This document shows positions 1-43,785 of a stretch of DNA of 64,000 nt, piece by piece; positions within the stretch are counted from its first letter, which is position 1, and every line of letters begins with the position of its first letter. Below the pieces are notes generated by a model. The model ran no database searches and was not told where the DNA came from. It saw nothing but the letters and a program-made list of their open reading frames with translations. Origin of the DNA: Apricaphanius iberus (lineage: Eukaryota > Chordata > Actinopteri > Cyprinodontiformes > Aphaniidae); contig JAPXFQ010002899.1 of NCBI GenBank assembly GCA_028564705.1, positions 1,364,001-1,428,000 of the forward strand. Direction: 5' to 3'. Both the position numbers and the translations under genes were made by a program.

Positions 1-215
1 GATGATGTGATGCAGTGCCGGGAAAACTGTTTGACGGTTTATCAACTGACATTCGGTTAATTTGATGTTTTGGCGAGCTTGTAAAACTGTCAGTACACTT
101 CTTCAGATGCGCTCCGCAGAGATTTGTTTTTACGACAGTGACGTTACGCCGCAAGCCTTGAGAGGGCGACAGAGGGCAAATATCTGCAAAGTAACGCAGT
201 GAGTCTTCAAATCAC
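1..215. repeat. Dispersed repeat, partial copy at the window edge
   Basis: This stretch closely matches 57780-57995. Shared landmarks are the words TCTTCAGATGCGCTCCG and GAGGGCGACAGAGGGCAAAT and the surrounding order of bases. It is cut by the window edge, so its left end is unknown. It lies in the 3'-most visible med25 intron. The class is not recognised; no terminal inverted repeats or ORF are seen. Confidence 0.7.
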
Positions 216-855
216 AAACTTTAGTCATGATTTCATGGGATCCTCTGTGACAGAAAAAAAAAAAAAAAAAACATCACTGTGAAGTAAACATTTACAAATA
301 TGACCTTAATGGAAGAGAGAGAGGGAAGAACAAACGCAGGGAAAATAGAAAAGTTGTGGAAGAAGATTCTCTGGTCAGATACTGAATCATCAAACCTACA
401 TGGAAAATTATGTGTTGGACAACAGAATCAGAATAGTAAATCATAAACTTCAGTGGTTCATAGTGGTGACGGTTTCAAACTCATGCAGAAAAAATAAAAA
501 TAAAAAAAATCGATCTGGATTACAACCTGCGATCTAAATCGGTCTTTGTCAAACACCCCGGCACCATCTTGAGGGTAACAACCCTCGTTGCTAGGTGAAG
601 ACGCAGCAGATCTAAAGAAAAAGCCGAAGTTGAAGAGGCACACTCAAGTCACGAACATCGATAAAAAGAAGGACGAATTCATCCCTTAAAGGGATAAACT
701 TGGGAAGGAGTCTATGGATCGGTATTTTCAGAAATAGTTTACAATCGATAATGTAGATCCATAAAACTTCAAAGGAAACGAATGGAGCTCAGACGTTCCT
801 GCCTCCAACTACCGCATTGAACATAAACTTTCTTGTTTTTGGGCTCAGAGCATAC
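216..855. other. Intronic DNA, nothing recognised
   Basis: AT-rich sequence with an A-run near 257-271. I see no exon-like reading frame with splice sites and no recognisable repeat end. The short minus-strand ORF at 458-643 has no family resemblance. Confidence 0.5.
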
Positions 856-1688
856 AAGGACTGGGCGGTATACCGAAAACTTACTCATACCGAAATTTAT
901 GACGGTTACCAACGCCGTTTTGCCCATGTCGGAAAATTCTGTATCAAAAAAAATATGTATGAAAAAAAGGTGTTTTTGGTTTAGCGGTGCTCATACCTCT
1001 TTAAGAGGTCTCCGCTTGAGTCACGTGACTACGTACATTCATGTGACTTCCCTACCAGAAGGGAACAAACAGCGCTGCAACTGTGTTGCTATATTTTGCG
1101 AGTGTTTAGACTCCTCTAGCTCCTTTAGCGACAAATATACTGACTCTTTATGGTGTTACTGGATATTTTGAGACTCTGGAGTGGAGCACATATTATTGTT
1201 ACTTTCAATGAGTCGAACCAGAGCGCTTCCAGCCTAGCATGCCGCAACTCAAAGCTGTTCAGGGGCTGCTGAGTCGGAGCAGATATTAACCCCGCTGAGT
1301 CCAGAATGTTGATACACCCCTTGAAACTGCCACTGTCTGATCCTACATGTGCTCCTATGTAAATGAAAAATATTTTCTGTCTAGATAAAATGACTGCACA
1401 CTAAAATAACAAATTTCAATCATAGTCCATGTCACTTCCATTCCTGGTTTGTGTGGACACTTCTGAGTCTAAACTGGACTCTTAATAAATACAGAAAGGA
1501 GTCGGATCGAATGGTGAACTAAAAGGCTGGTTGAAGCAGGACAATCGCAAAAACAAATCACATTTTCAAGCACATTGTGTAAATTAGGCCACTACATCGA
1601 ATACAGAAAGGGACGGGGATTTCGGTGGGTTGTTAACGTCCACTTACCGTTATCAAGGTGAACTGCTCAATGTACCGCGATAGCCCTA
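856..1688. mobile_element. hAT-like non-autonomous element (longer form)
   Basis: The left end resembles the terminus TAGGGCTGGGCGGTATACCG and the right end runs into AGCCCTA. Both ends match, in reverse orientation, the termini of the 264-bp element at 22563-22826, so the two are the same family and the shorter copy is an internal deletion form. Flanking 8-mers agree at only 5 of 8 positions, which suggests an old insertion. No transposase is seen inside. A CACGTGAC-containing stretch at 1018-1050 resembles a hairpin at 15563-15599. Confidence 0.65.
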
Positions 1689-4424
1689 GCGCAACCACAT
1701 GTCAACAGTTCAAAAATGACAAATTACTGGAGGCATAAGGACATTTTACACGTGGCTGGGTACAAGATCTGCTCACATTTCAACCACAGGACTGCAACAA
1801 CACAGTAGTCACTGCCAAGATAGGCTAAGCTTGGTTCAAATTGTTGTTTTGTTCTTGGACATGGCCACGATTAGAATTTTTTTTATTTGATTTGCTTCAC
1901 TTCTTTAACTGTTGGCATGAATAAGCCATATGCATCAAATTATTGGGTTCAAAAGACGACCCATTTCTCATCAGCAGTGCAGTCTTGTTTTAAAATGATT
2001 GAAATTATTCCCTTTCTGAAAAAAGTTCAAGTTTTTGCTTCCTGGTATTGTGTGACTTGACATGGAATACTTTTACACAACGAGTGAAACAATTGTTTTC
2101 AGGTTTATAAACTCCACACACAAGGCGACTGGAGCTTCAATTGTTATTCACACTCGACTATCCCAACGTGCGACGCACCTACAGCACCAGTTACATCATC
2201 TGACAAAGACGATACATCACTCATGACAATTTTATAGTAGTTAAGATAGCAGTAAACTCCATTAAAATAGGTTGTAATCCGGTTCCGTAATACATGATAA
2301 TAATACAGAGGAGTAATCATTTTTATTATTATTAATTTCCAGAGATTTTAAAGTTATTTTTGTACTTGTTGACTTGTAAAAGCCTATTGGAAGTGTATTT
2401 TAAATGTTCACTCTAACCACATTGAGAATACAAGCTTGAAATATGTTAAAATTTAAAAGTTTTGGCCAAGTCCTCAAATGCTTTCAGGCCAAGTGTCCTC
2501 TTTTTTTTGGAAATCAAAATATGGTTACCCTGCTTTGTACAGCAAGTGAAAAAAAAAATCATCAACTGACATGTTTTTGTTTGCCAATTCCTGGTAAAAA
2601 TAACGTATTTAAACTAATCGGGAATGCAAATGCTACACTGCTGCTTCTCTGCACTCCGTCTGCTGATATCAGTTATGTTTCCAGAACACATATTTTCTTT
2701 ATGCATTTTACTGTGTTACTGGTTTTCAACGCTTGCAAAGCGGCATTTACATCCGCTTAGTTAGACACCAGATGGAGGGAGGAAAACAAATGCTGGGAGG
2801 GAAAAAAACAACAACTTTAAACCCCACCTGAGAGGTGTTCGACACAAACTTCACCTCTAAAAGTCTGCGGCAGAATCTGGAGGATAACATCTAACTGCAA
2901 ATAAACCAGTGGCCTCCCGCAAGGTTTACGGTTTCCAGTGTTTCTGCACCTCAACGCGAGATGAAATGTTCTGAAACGGTGCAGATCACCATATCGCTTT
3001 ACCGTACGATTGACAGAAGGGTGAAAAACGAAAGCGGAATAAAATGGATGGAAAATATGTCTTAAAACCTAAACTTTTCCTCAATTTACATGAATAAACC
3101 AAAAGATCCAAACTGCTTTCAGCCTTGTATGGATTAAGATGAAATAAAACAGCAATTCGACTAAAAATGTCAGCACTTCAAACGTTGAACCCCCCCCAAA
3201 CATAAAGCTAAAAATTTTAAAACCTAAAATCCTATAATGGATTTTTATTTCAGTAAGAGATTCCAATTGACTCCAAAAGAACTGCTGGGTATTGACTTAT
3301 TGATGTCCAGTGCAGGATTTCATAAACTGAATTCATAAAAAGCGCAGAAAGAAAAAAAAAAAACATCATATTGTAATTTGTGTGTATATAGGTTAATGAC
3401 ATCACAAGAGGCTGAAGAGTCAAGGGGATCAGCTAGTATCAATACGCACAACGGCAGAGGAGTAAATTTAAATCTAAATAATAAACAAAAAACGTAGATT
3501 TAAAAGTGGAATCTAAAGGTTTTAGGATGGATTTAAGTTGCAAACGACCAAACTTCAAATGTTTTGATTAGAGATTGACTGAGGAGTCTTATGGGGCTTG
3601 GACACAATATTACAACAAGTATTCCCTCCTCTTTCTTCCCAACAGAGTTTGTGCTACACCTTTTTGTTGTCTGTCATTTTAATTGATTTTAACGATTTCT
3701 CTAAAAATATAAAAAGTTCACCTGCTGTGGTCTGAACCTACTTCCACGTAATTAAATAGTGGGTTTGCTGCAGAGGAGTTTGTCATGAAGTCATCAAGTT
3801 GTCAGGGGTCTGAATTATAATCTGTCAAAATGATGGACGGCCTTTTGATATTTCGATCACTGTTCCATATGAAAGTATTAATTTAACACAATCCTTGCTT
3901 TACACACATGTAAGTTCGAATCATATTACATTCTGAATCCATCAGGTTTAAAATCATGTTGAGTGTAACAGCATCAGCTCTACGAGAAAGCTATTTCTGA
4001 GGTCAGACACTGATGCTGGATGAGAAGGCCCTCATCCCATAAATGCCCCAAGATCAGGATTCTGTACTCGTACATATCTTTATGGACTTTGCTTTGTGCA
4101 GTGCTGCACAGTTATGTCAGAACAGGGAGGGTTTATCCCCGAACTGCCTTGATGTGGAGACACGACTGTGATCTGCCGAAGCATTTTACTGGGGACTTTG
4201 TAGGCACTTGAAAACAGTCAATTTAATAATAGCGACTTGACTCAAAGTGATCTCTGGGGATCTTTACTCCAGCCCTCGTGCGAGGCTGCTTTTTAAAATT
4301 TTACTGTTGTCAAATAGTCCTAAAAACCATGTGGCGCTCATACAACTCTGCCGTTTTACTGCTGTGGTACAGAATACACCTAAAAATGTTTTAGAGTATA
4401 ATTTGAATGAAAAGGGAAATTAAG
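1689..4424. other. Intronic DNA, nothing recognised
   Basis: About 2.7 kb of AT-rich non-coding sequence inside the 3'-most visible med25 intron. The ORFs at 2443-2760, 3081-3266 and 4020-4211 have no recognisable domain, flanking splice signals or homology to MED25. The missing C-terminal exons of med25 were looked for here on the minus strand and not found. Confidence 0.5.
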
Positions 4425-5060
4425 TCAGTTTTCATCTTCTGCCAAGGTTTGATAAGTGAGAAAAAGCATTTTATAACTAGCACAGTCACTCTCCTAATTC
4501 GGCACCAGTCCGTTTGCTTTTTGTTAGCATATCAAGCAATCAATTTAAGTGAATGGCAACAGCTAGCATTTTTTATGTAAAAGTGATGAAAAATACTCAG
4601 TAGTAATCCTAATTATTCCAAAAACATTGATTGCAAATGAAAATAATAAGTAACACAAGGGAATTAAAGGAACCAATTTAGATCTGGGACTAAATTACAA
4701 TTGCTGGTGCTGGATTGTGTCATTGCGCCTTGCAGCTGCAGTTTACCGTAGTGCTTTGCCATAATATAGTCCCAAACCTAAATCAGCTCCTCCACATTAC
4801 TTTTTGTTTTCATTTGCAATCGATCTGATTATTGAGGTCACCAGAAATATTTAGATCATTACGGAGTAATATTCACAACTTTTGCACTAGTGCTAGTTGT
4901 TACCATTCACTTACATTGTTTAAGATAAGCTAAAGCAAACAGACAGCTGCCGGATTAGGAGAATGACTGGGCTGGTTACAAAATGCCTTTTCCCAATTTT
5001 TCTAACTCTTGGAAGATGGCAGCAGACTAAATTTTACTTTGGGTTGGAATATTTCGTTAA
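4425..5060. mobile_element. Fold-back (palindromic) MITE at a TTAA site
   Basis: The left arm (about 4440-4700) and right arm (about 4755-5056) are imperfect reverse complements. Examples are CTCCTAATTCGGCACCAGTC against GCTGCCGGATTAGGAGAATG, and GATTGCAAATGAAAA against TTTTCATTTGCAATC. The right edge GGAATATTTCG is followed by TTAA at 5057-5060. The outer tip of the left arm is eroded. A second copy of this family brackets 13033-16080. TTAA targeting suggests a piggyBac-like mobiliser, but the ends lack the usual piggyBac CCC start, so the class is uncertain. Confidence 0.65.
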
Positions 5061-36443
<31,383 letters not shown>

Positions 36444-36944
36444 TCCTGCCGCTGAACTCAATCCAGGACGGGAGGAGAGGGAAATGACATCTGAATGTGG
36501 GACAGAGGAGAACATGTTCACATTTATGTTGAGTCTCAACTCTTTTAATTTATGTTTTATGTAACAAAAAGTAGCGCATTTTTTTACAGAGACAATCACA
36601 ATCATGCCCCCTTTACATATTCACATTTATCTTCACTTCATTTAATCTCAGGATAATTCCAGCTGTCCTGTGAAGGCCTCAGAGGTTTGTTGGTGGACAT
36701 TGGTGAACAAAAATGGAGACCAAAGAAAACACCGAGCAGAGGTTGCGTTACCTCAATATTTTCCAAGTTTGTCTGAAGCTTGTCCGTAGTTTTTACGGAT
36801 TAGTATTCACACTTCTGACCACTTGGTGCAAATACGCAGGTACCTTCAACTCTACGCTTATTGTCCAAGTAAGTGGATCAATTCAAGAAAAAAAAGACCC
36901 TATATTCAATGCAATCTCGCTGACCGGGAGCTAACTGAAAATGT

Positions 36945-37400
36945 AACGAGGCTCTGGAGCGTGACTGTGGCCGGTGCGGCTGGTTAGACGAGACGCGCGC
37001 CAAAGAGCCTGATGTGTGCCAAACACCCACGCCCGCTGCCGCTTTCCTCCAATAGTTTACGGGTCAGAAAACGGACCGTTCAGAGAGTCTTTTCCGACTT
37101 CAGATCGCTTCAATTGGAGAAATGTTTCCCCATCTCAAACCTTTGACTGAAGCGGCGCTTAATTCCAGTCTGCAGTGTGCAGATTCGGCCTCCAGAGCAA
37201 CATCTAAACCCCCATGAGAAATCATGTGTCAGACAAAAATACAAAACCTCCCGACAAGCAGCAATTCTACTACGGCTATTTGATTACGCAAAATAGCTGT
37301 GCATTTTGGTATTATAAGACTGTCTTCAGGCCATAGCTGATATTTGTATTATATATATATGTAGCTTTTCGTTCAGCTTGGTTGGATGAACAGTATTTAA
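36945..37400. repeat. Dispersed repeat, possible hAT transposase relic
   Basis: Matches 52400-52870 over about 430 bp (shared words GTGACTGTGGCCGGTG, CGTTCAGAGAGTCTTTT, GCTTAATTCCAGT, CTAAACCCCCAT). In the other copy one frame reads [10 protein letters not shown], then [13 protein letters not shown] after a stop, reminiscent of the C-terminal end of hAT-type transposases. That family call is tentative. It lies just upstream of med25 exon 1 and could affect its 5' region. Confidence 0.6.
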
Positions 37401-38883
37401 AATGTATAAAAAAATGAACACTATTGAATATGTGTATGTATCAAAATGATCGACAAAACATACATGCCTGGTGTTTCCTCAGACACAGAAAGGCCAGTTG
37501 GGTTATAAAGCATTCTATTCAATCAATCATCTAAACATGAAAAGAGGATGGACCAACTGCAGACCGAAAGATGGTGCCAGGACAGTGTTAACCAGAGAAC
37601 ACCCAAGTGGCCCACGGGAACTGAAGAAGCTGCAGAAGTCCATAGCTGACTGAAAAACTAAAAAAGCCTAGCCTCTATGGAAGACTTTCAGGATGAAAGT
37701 CAAAATGAACTGGATTTGTCCTGCCGGGAACAAAGCAAATAGTTTAAAGGAGGCACTTTGGTCAGAAAAGAATAAAATAGAATGTTTTGGATACTTTCAC
37801 GATTTACTATCCATCATGTCCCCCTGTTTCACAATTATACACTACTTTATATTGTCTATTTCATAAAATCTGAAAAAAAGTACATTTAAGTCTTTAGGTT
37901 GTAAGGTGACAAAACGTATACTATAATCTGAAACTGGATTCTAACGTTTAAAATTGCAGTCATTTCATCCTGAAAACTATTAAGTATTGCTGATTTATCT
38001 CATAAATAAATTCTGTAGCTCTGCTTTATGTTTGACCTGAATAAATTAGATATCACAGGAAATAGTGATCTGTTCTTTAGAGCAGCACAAGTCATTTAGA
38101 AAGTAACTTACTTTAAATGTACTGAATTTGCACACTAAAGAATAAGAACATTCAATACCAGTCAAATTAATCAGAAATCAGACATTGCTATAACCAGCAA
38201 ATGTGTTTTACTAATGGATTACAGTCACAACTTGTGATCTAATAAACCAGAATCGATGCAGAATCACATACACTTACATTCTGCAGGGGGGTAAACTTCA
38301 TATGTGTTTTACAGACTGAGAAGGCAGTGCTGATTGATTAAATCCATGTCTAACAAGTAATGTTTTCGATTTTGAACCCCCAAAAAAATCGGCGAAATAG
38401 CGCTTTACTACAGCTCCAAATCAACGTAATTACTGTGAATGTGTTTTTAGATGCATTAAAAAGACATCTTAAGTCAGTTTAGGTATTAATTATAAGTTTA
38501 ATGAAATCCTTACGCTGCATAAATAACGGATGCAACTCAACAGAGCTTGTTGTTTAGCATTAGCATCGGTGAACATTTTGGCCCGTTTCAGTCTAAATTC
38601 TTTCATATCACCACAAAATTAAATAGCGGCGTGGACTAACCTGGTGTTTTACTGCTGCTCCTTGAAGCGTATCAGTGGGTTAACCTGGAATAAATGTATC
38701 TGTATGTAAATTATACGGCAGATCGGTGAGGCTAATGTTAGCATAAACAGACCAACATTTGTTTCATTTTACGACGGAAATGACGCAGGGACACGCCCAC
38801 CGAGGCCTGAACGCTTCTTCTTCGGCTTTCTTTTGGGAAAAGAAACAAATACATGGCGGAGAGCAGCGCTTCTTTCCCCTTAC

Positions 38884-38940
38884 GTCCACAACCGCTAAAG
38901 ACTGCTGCAGGAACACGTCAAAACGGCCGCCATATTGGCA
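38884..38940 (-). promoter_or_regulatory. Candidate med25 promoter and non-coding first exon (YY1 site)
   Basis: On the minus strand CAATATGGCGGCC (38937-38925) is a strong YY1 motif of the kind found at vertebrate transcription start sites. About 40 bases downstream GGAC|GTAAGG gives a splice donor (exon end 38884). A pyrimidine-rich acceptor lies just upstream of the med25 start codon near 36450. Together they suggest a 5' UTR exon spliced over about 2.4 kb. This is inference; a different gene or a transcript from the other strand is possible. Confidence 0.4.
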
Positions 38941-39064
38941 AGGGAAGAAGACGAGGATTCACATCCCAGGATAATTTAAAAAAAAAAATTAATAAGTAAA
39001 CCACAAAATGGTAAACGTGTTGAACTCGTGAAAAAAAATAAAAACAAGACTGTTTGGTCTTTTC

Positions 39065-39225
39065 GGTCTCTCTAAATTGCCCTTAGTTATGAGTTCGTCC
39101 GTTGCTGCATAGCCTCTGTGTCCCCGAGTTGTCTTGTGATGGACTGGCAATATGTCCAGAGTGTACCCCACCTCTATCTCAATTACTGCTGCAGATAGGC
39201 ACCAGCCTCCATTTGACCTTTACAA
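39065..39225. repeat. Decayed copy of the widespread teleost repeat
   Basis: Reads TCTCTAAATTGCCCTTAG, then GTGATGGACTGGCAATATGT and AGATAGGCACCAGCC, aligning with 26945-27110. Confidence 0.65.
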
Positions 39226-39245
39226 GGAAAAGAGGGTTTTTAGAC

Positions 39246-39993
39246 CAGGGATGTCCAAAGTGCAGCTCATGAGCCATTTACATTCCTTTGACAAATTTTG
39301 CACGGCCCTTGACCACCATTTAAGATTGGTACTTGGATTTTTTTTTACAATATAAAAGGATTAGAAAATGATCCATGTACAAAACTAATATTTCACCTTT
39401 TAATAATCATATTTTTTTAGATTGCTTTTTAATTTCATTGTGTAAAAAATTTACTCAAAAGCAGATATGTAGACAACCAAACATCAGGTATTTTTCAAAG
39501 AAAGAGTGACCCAAACCCTGTTCTTTCTTGCTGAAAATAAAAATACTTTTTTTTTTGGACCCTCTGAATTATTTGAAAACTATTTGAAAAGGATTTTTTT
39601 TTTAAAAAAGGCAAAGCTTAAGAGTCCTGCGTTTTGAATCATCTTCTTTTATCTCTTTCAGCTTTTTCCTTCAGGGGTCGCCACAGTGAATCATCTGTCT
39701 CCATTTAATCCTATCTGCCTTCACACCGACTAACTTCATGTCCTCCTTCACCACATCCATAAATCTCATTTTTAGTCTTTTGTGTTTTGACTCTACAATC
39801 CTTTAAAACTCCCTTTTCTACAAAAATTCCTACTTTTGTGTTCATTAAAATGTTGGCTGTTTAATTTATTGCTAAGCAGGTAAAAATATGTACAAATATT
39901 TTTGCATAAAAAAGAAATAAAATTTTTTTGGCTCATGTGAATTTGCGACGTAATGATTTTGTCACTTTGTATTAAAAAGTTTGGACATCTCTG
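39246..39993. mobile_element. hAT-Charlie-like MITE, about 750 bp
   Basis: Ends CAGGGATGTCCAAAGTGCAG and, at the right, AAGTTTGGACATCTCTG. Flanking 8-mers TTTTAGAC and GTTTAGCC agree at 6 of 8 positions. The interior shares AAAGAGTGACCC with the element at 58989-59640, in opposite orientation. No transposase. Confidence 0.78.
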
Positions 39994-40306
39994 GTTTAGC
40001 CAGTGAATGGGTTGATGGATGATTGTTTACTAATATGTATCGTCTTAGTTAATATATAATAAATTTAACATTTACTCTTATTTTTACTTTATTCTAATTG
40101 ATAGTACTAAATCCGCATTAGTATTATACTGTATTTAAATACAGCTATTATTATTAACTTATTTAGCAATTAAATTCAGCTATTATTATTCGACTATCAT
40201 ATTTACATGTATTTCTTTAAAAAATATTAGGAAATATGTTCAATATTATTATATTTTTCATCAGTTCCCTTGTCTGACTATTATTTGAGATGTATGTCAA
40301 ACATGC

Positions 40307-40418
<112 letters not shown>

Positions 40419-42075
40419 CACAGAGGGTATACAACTCACTGTCAGTAACAGCCTGTGATCCCAATAGCCATACACATATGTGATATTTTAGGTGGAATAA
40501 AATTAATCATTTTAATTATCATTAAATGTGTAAAGAAATAACATTCAGACAAGTTAGTTATATTCAGCACTAACTCTAAGCAATCTATGCTTTTATTTGT
40601 GTTTTCTCAGAAAGAGCCTTCACTGCTTTGTGTACCTTTAAGTGATCCTGGTTTAATGTTCGGCTGGTGCTTTATTAAACTGAGCCAATGACGTAACTTT
40701 TGCAATAATTAACTCTGTGTAGTCTTTTTCTTGCACCTGAACTAGACTGTATTCAAGAGCAAGTGAATCTGACTATGATATTGGGTTGTATTAGAAGAAT
40801 TGGACTGATGTTGACTGAGTTATATCAATAAACTGAACTGAGAGATAGAACTGCTACATATGGGGTATTATCCTGCTTCATACTCTCAGCAGTAATCAAA
40901 ATGATCTCCAGTAGATGTCAGCAAATATCTTTCGTAAGCCACGTCCTTCATATCGAGCCTTAACTTCCACAAACACTTGAAGAACAATCGTAATGACTGA
41001 AGCTTCTTTAGAAAAGGGGTTTTACTACTTTTGACTTGGTGATTTTATGGGATCATGCGCACTGAACATCACTTTGATTCATTTTTATGCATTCATTAAT
41101 TCATCTGATTATCATGTTTAAAACCTATTACCAAATATATTACTTGTACTCATTTTGCAAATCTATACAGTCTGCTTAGTCTTCTAAATTCAGATCTCAA
41201 AGTGTTGTCATAGCACAAAAGCACACCTATCTATACTGTAGCCCCCTCATCAGCGAGTCATCAGATCATAAAGCTAAACAGGTGTTTTTTAGACTTTCAC
41301 CTCTTCTGCCCCTGTGGCAATGTCAGCCAGTCAGGCGGCTCACTTCAGTTTTTATCAAAACCTCCCTCAGACAAAATAATCTGCATCAGTTTAACCTAAA
41401 TTCTGTAAACCGTAGGAATCGGCCGTGGGCTTGATCTGGCCCCCTTCCGGCGGTTGATGATGAGTAAAGTTGCCGTGCAAACATCCAACCTCCCACAGAG
41501 CTTGGATTCTGACCGAGCAAAATGGCCAATTTAAGCTGACGGGATGGCTCATGAATGTTAGCATGTGCATGATGTTGCCTGTATGCGTAGGCACCTCTTT
41601 GCTCTTTGCAGCTCTGATGTTTCCTGCTGCTTGGAGATACGCCGTCTATCTTTGAACTTCAACACATAACACAGTTGCCAAGCAATTACAGGGAACCTGC
41701 TCTCTAGATGCGTTTCTGGAAAGCCAGACAATGTTTACTTCTGCTGCCTTTTGCTGGGATTTTTTAAAAATGTTTTGTTAGTGGCCGAGATAATAAAATA
41801 TGAATGAAAAATGTGGTGCGCTGTGTCTGCAAGGTCCAGGTGGTGTGGTGAAGACAATCCATCTCCTGACCATTTTAGCCAGCTGGGAGGGCCAGATGGT
41901 CTCCTCACAACAGGTAATCACAGCCAACATGCTGTTACGCTTAAATCCTCACAAGTGGGTTATCAGAGCTACCTGGAACATTTGGGATTTCAAACATTTT
42001 TTAATCCCGTCTCTCTGGGCTTTTCTGTGAAGCCTGCTGCTGGTGATGTGTAATAAATGCAAGTCTTGAAACCTC
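40419..42075. other. Intergenic DNA, nothing recognised
   Basis: AT-rich, between med25 and syt3. The ORFs at 41391-41655 and 41800-42053 have no recognisable domain. Confidence 0.5.
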
Positions 42076-42160
42076 TCAGGTGTGTGGAAAAGTATTTGCC
42101 CCCTTGTATCTTTTCACAGCTTGTGCTGTTGTCAAACCTAAAAAGTTTTAGATCATGAAG
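42076..42160. repeat. DNA-transposon end fragment
   Basis: GTGTGGAAAAGTATTTGCCC and TGCTGTTGTCAAACC resemble the terminal part of non-autonomous DNA transposons common in fish. The other end is not identified. Confidence 0.4.
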
Positions 42161-42779
42161 CTATTTTGATTTATTTGAAATCTAATATAATCCACATAAA
42201 TTCAACAGGCAGTTTTTATATGACAAGCTTTTTTTTTTTCTCAAGTTTTCTTATTTTTCATCAAAAAATCTGGTTTCAGCAGATGGTATTTTTTTTCTTT
42301 CTACTGCAATCTGTGTTATGCAAACAGCACCAAATATGTAAGAACAAAGAATTACATGAATGGTAAAAGTCATCAGTGCAAAAATGTTATGTAATGTTAT
42401 ATTTATGTAATGTAATGTTTAAGATAGAGCTTTTAGGGAACCAGTCTTACCTTGTGTGCCGTTCGAGAGTTGAATTGTTTAAATTTATTTAGCACATAGA
42501 GTCGGTAAACCTTCCACACAAAGTGCTGTTGTAGTTAATGATGCTAACCCTGGTAATTGTTGTGATAAATTATTAAAAAGGATTATGTAGAAGAGTTAAA
42601 ATGTTAGCTTCATAATTTATACATTCACCAGTGACTTCCCTCTTACACACACAGTTTAGGATTGTCTCCTGTGCATATATGTGAGATTTATGACAATTGA
42701 AAACTATTAGAGCTTCTAAATTTCACTATATAGTTAAAATAAATGATCGATTTAACAATTTAACAGTAAATCTGAGGTT

Positions 42780-43000
42780 ATTCCACATAAACATTAAAGC
42801 TAGATATCAGCCGGGTGCAGATAAAGACACGAGCATGTCTTGTTGTGCTGTTTGTTGCACAAAGTTCCATTAATTGCACAGCTTTCAATGCAAACAAGAG
42901 ACATCTTTGGTAGCAAGCTATCAGAAGAAGCGACTGGAACGAGCAGATGATTAAAAAATGCAACAGTCTGCAGCGATAACTTCATGTCAGGCAAGCCTTG
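42780..43000 (-). repeat. Dispersed repeat, copy 1
   Basis: Its reverse complement matches 51925-52140: ATCGCTGCAGA, TCATCTGCTC, CGCTTCTTCTGATAG, TTTGTGCAAC and ACAGCAC in the same order. Class unknown. Confidence 0.65.
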
Positions 43001-43785
43001 GCCAGGAGTCCGCACACAGTTTTCAGGAGTGGGATCTGCAATCTGTCAGAATGACCGACGACCATAGGATTTTTTCCTTACCAGTTAAAAAACAAACTGG
43101 TAAATGGAAAATATTTTGTTAAAGCAGCTATACATTTTTTTAAAACAAACTATCTTCAAACTATAAGCCCTTCTTCTCATTTGTGAGGTTTAATGCCGGC
43201 TGGCAAACAAAGTGGTTATTATCACCACCCACTGGTATCAAATGGAGACCAGAATGTCACTCAAGGTTGCATTTGACTCTCTTTGACTACCGGTGTATTA
43301 GCACCAATGCTGCTTATGTTATTGTACTCCTGTTTTTATAAAGCCAGGCTCTAATGTCAAATCTGGCATCCAGCCGTATCAAAGGATCTTATTTTCTGCC
43401 TCCAAAATTCTAAATTAATATTCTAGAGAACTGCACCAATGGCCTGGGTTAGTAAGTCATGCTGCCTACTGAGGTACCCTGCTTAGTGGACAAGCCTGTG
43501 TATCGTAATAACTGCAGTTTTGAAACAGTGTTACCGTAAGAGTAATTGGTAGTTAATTTAGCTAGGATTCCATGACTTGTATTTTAATTTCTAATGTTGA
43601 AAATTATTTTTTGAAAGACTACGTTTGTTTTAATTATGAATTCAAATCATCTGTTGTGGTAACAGGATCAGAGCCAGTTACCAAAAAGCCTCAAGAAGAC
43701 AATAAAGAAGGCATGTGTAGGTACCAGATCTGCTCAGGGTCGTTTTACATGATTGGATGGATGCTGGTATGTTAAAGTAGTGCAC
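43001..43785. other. Intergenic DNA, nothing recognised
   Basis: No gene or clear repeat boundary. The ORF at 43572-43775 is unrecognised. Confidence 0.5.
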
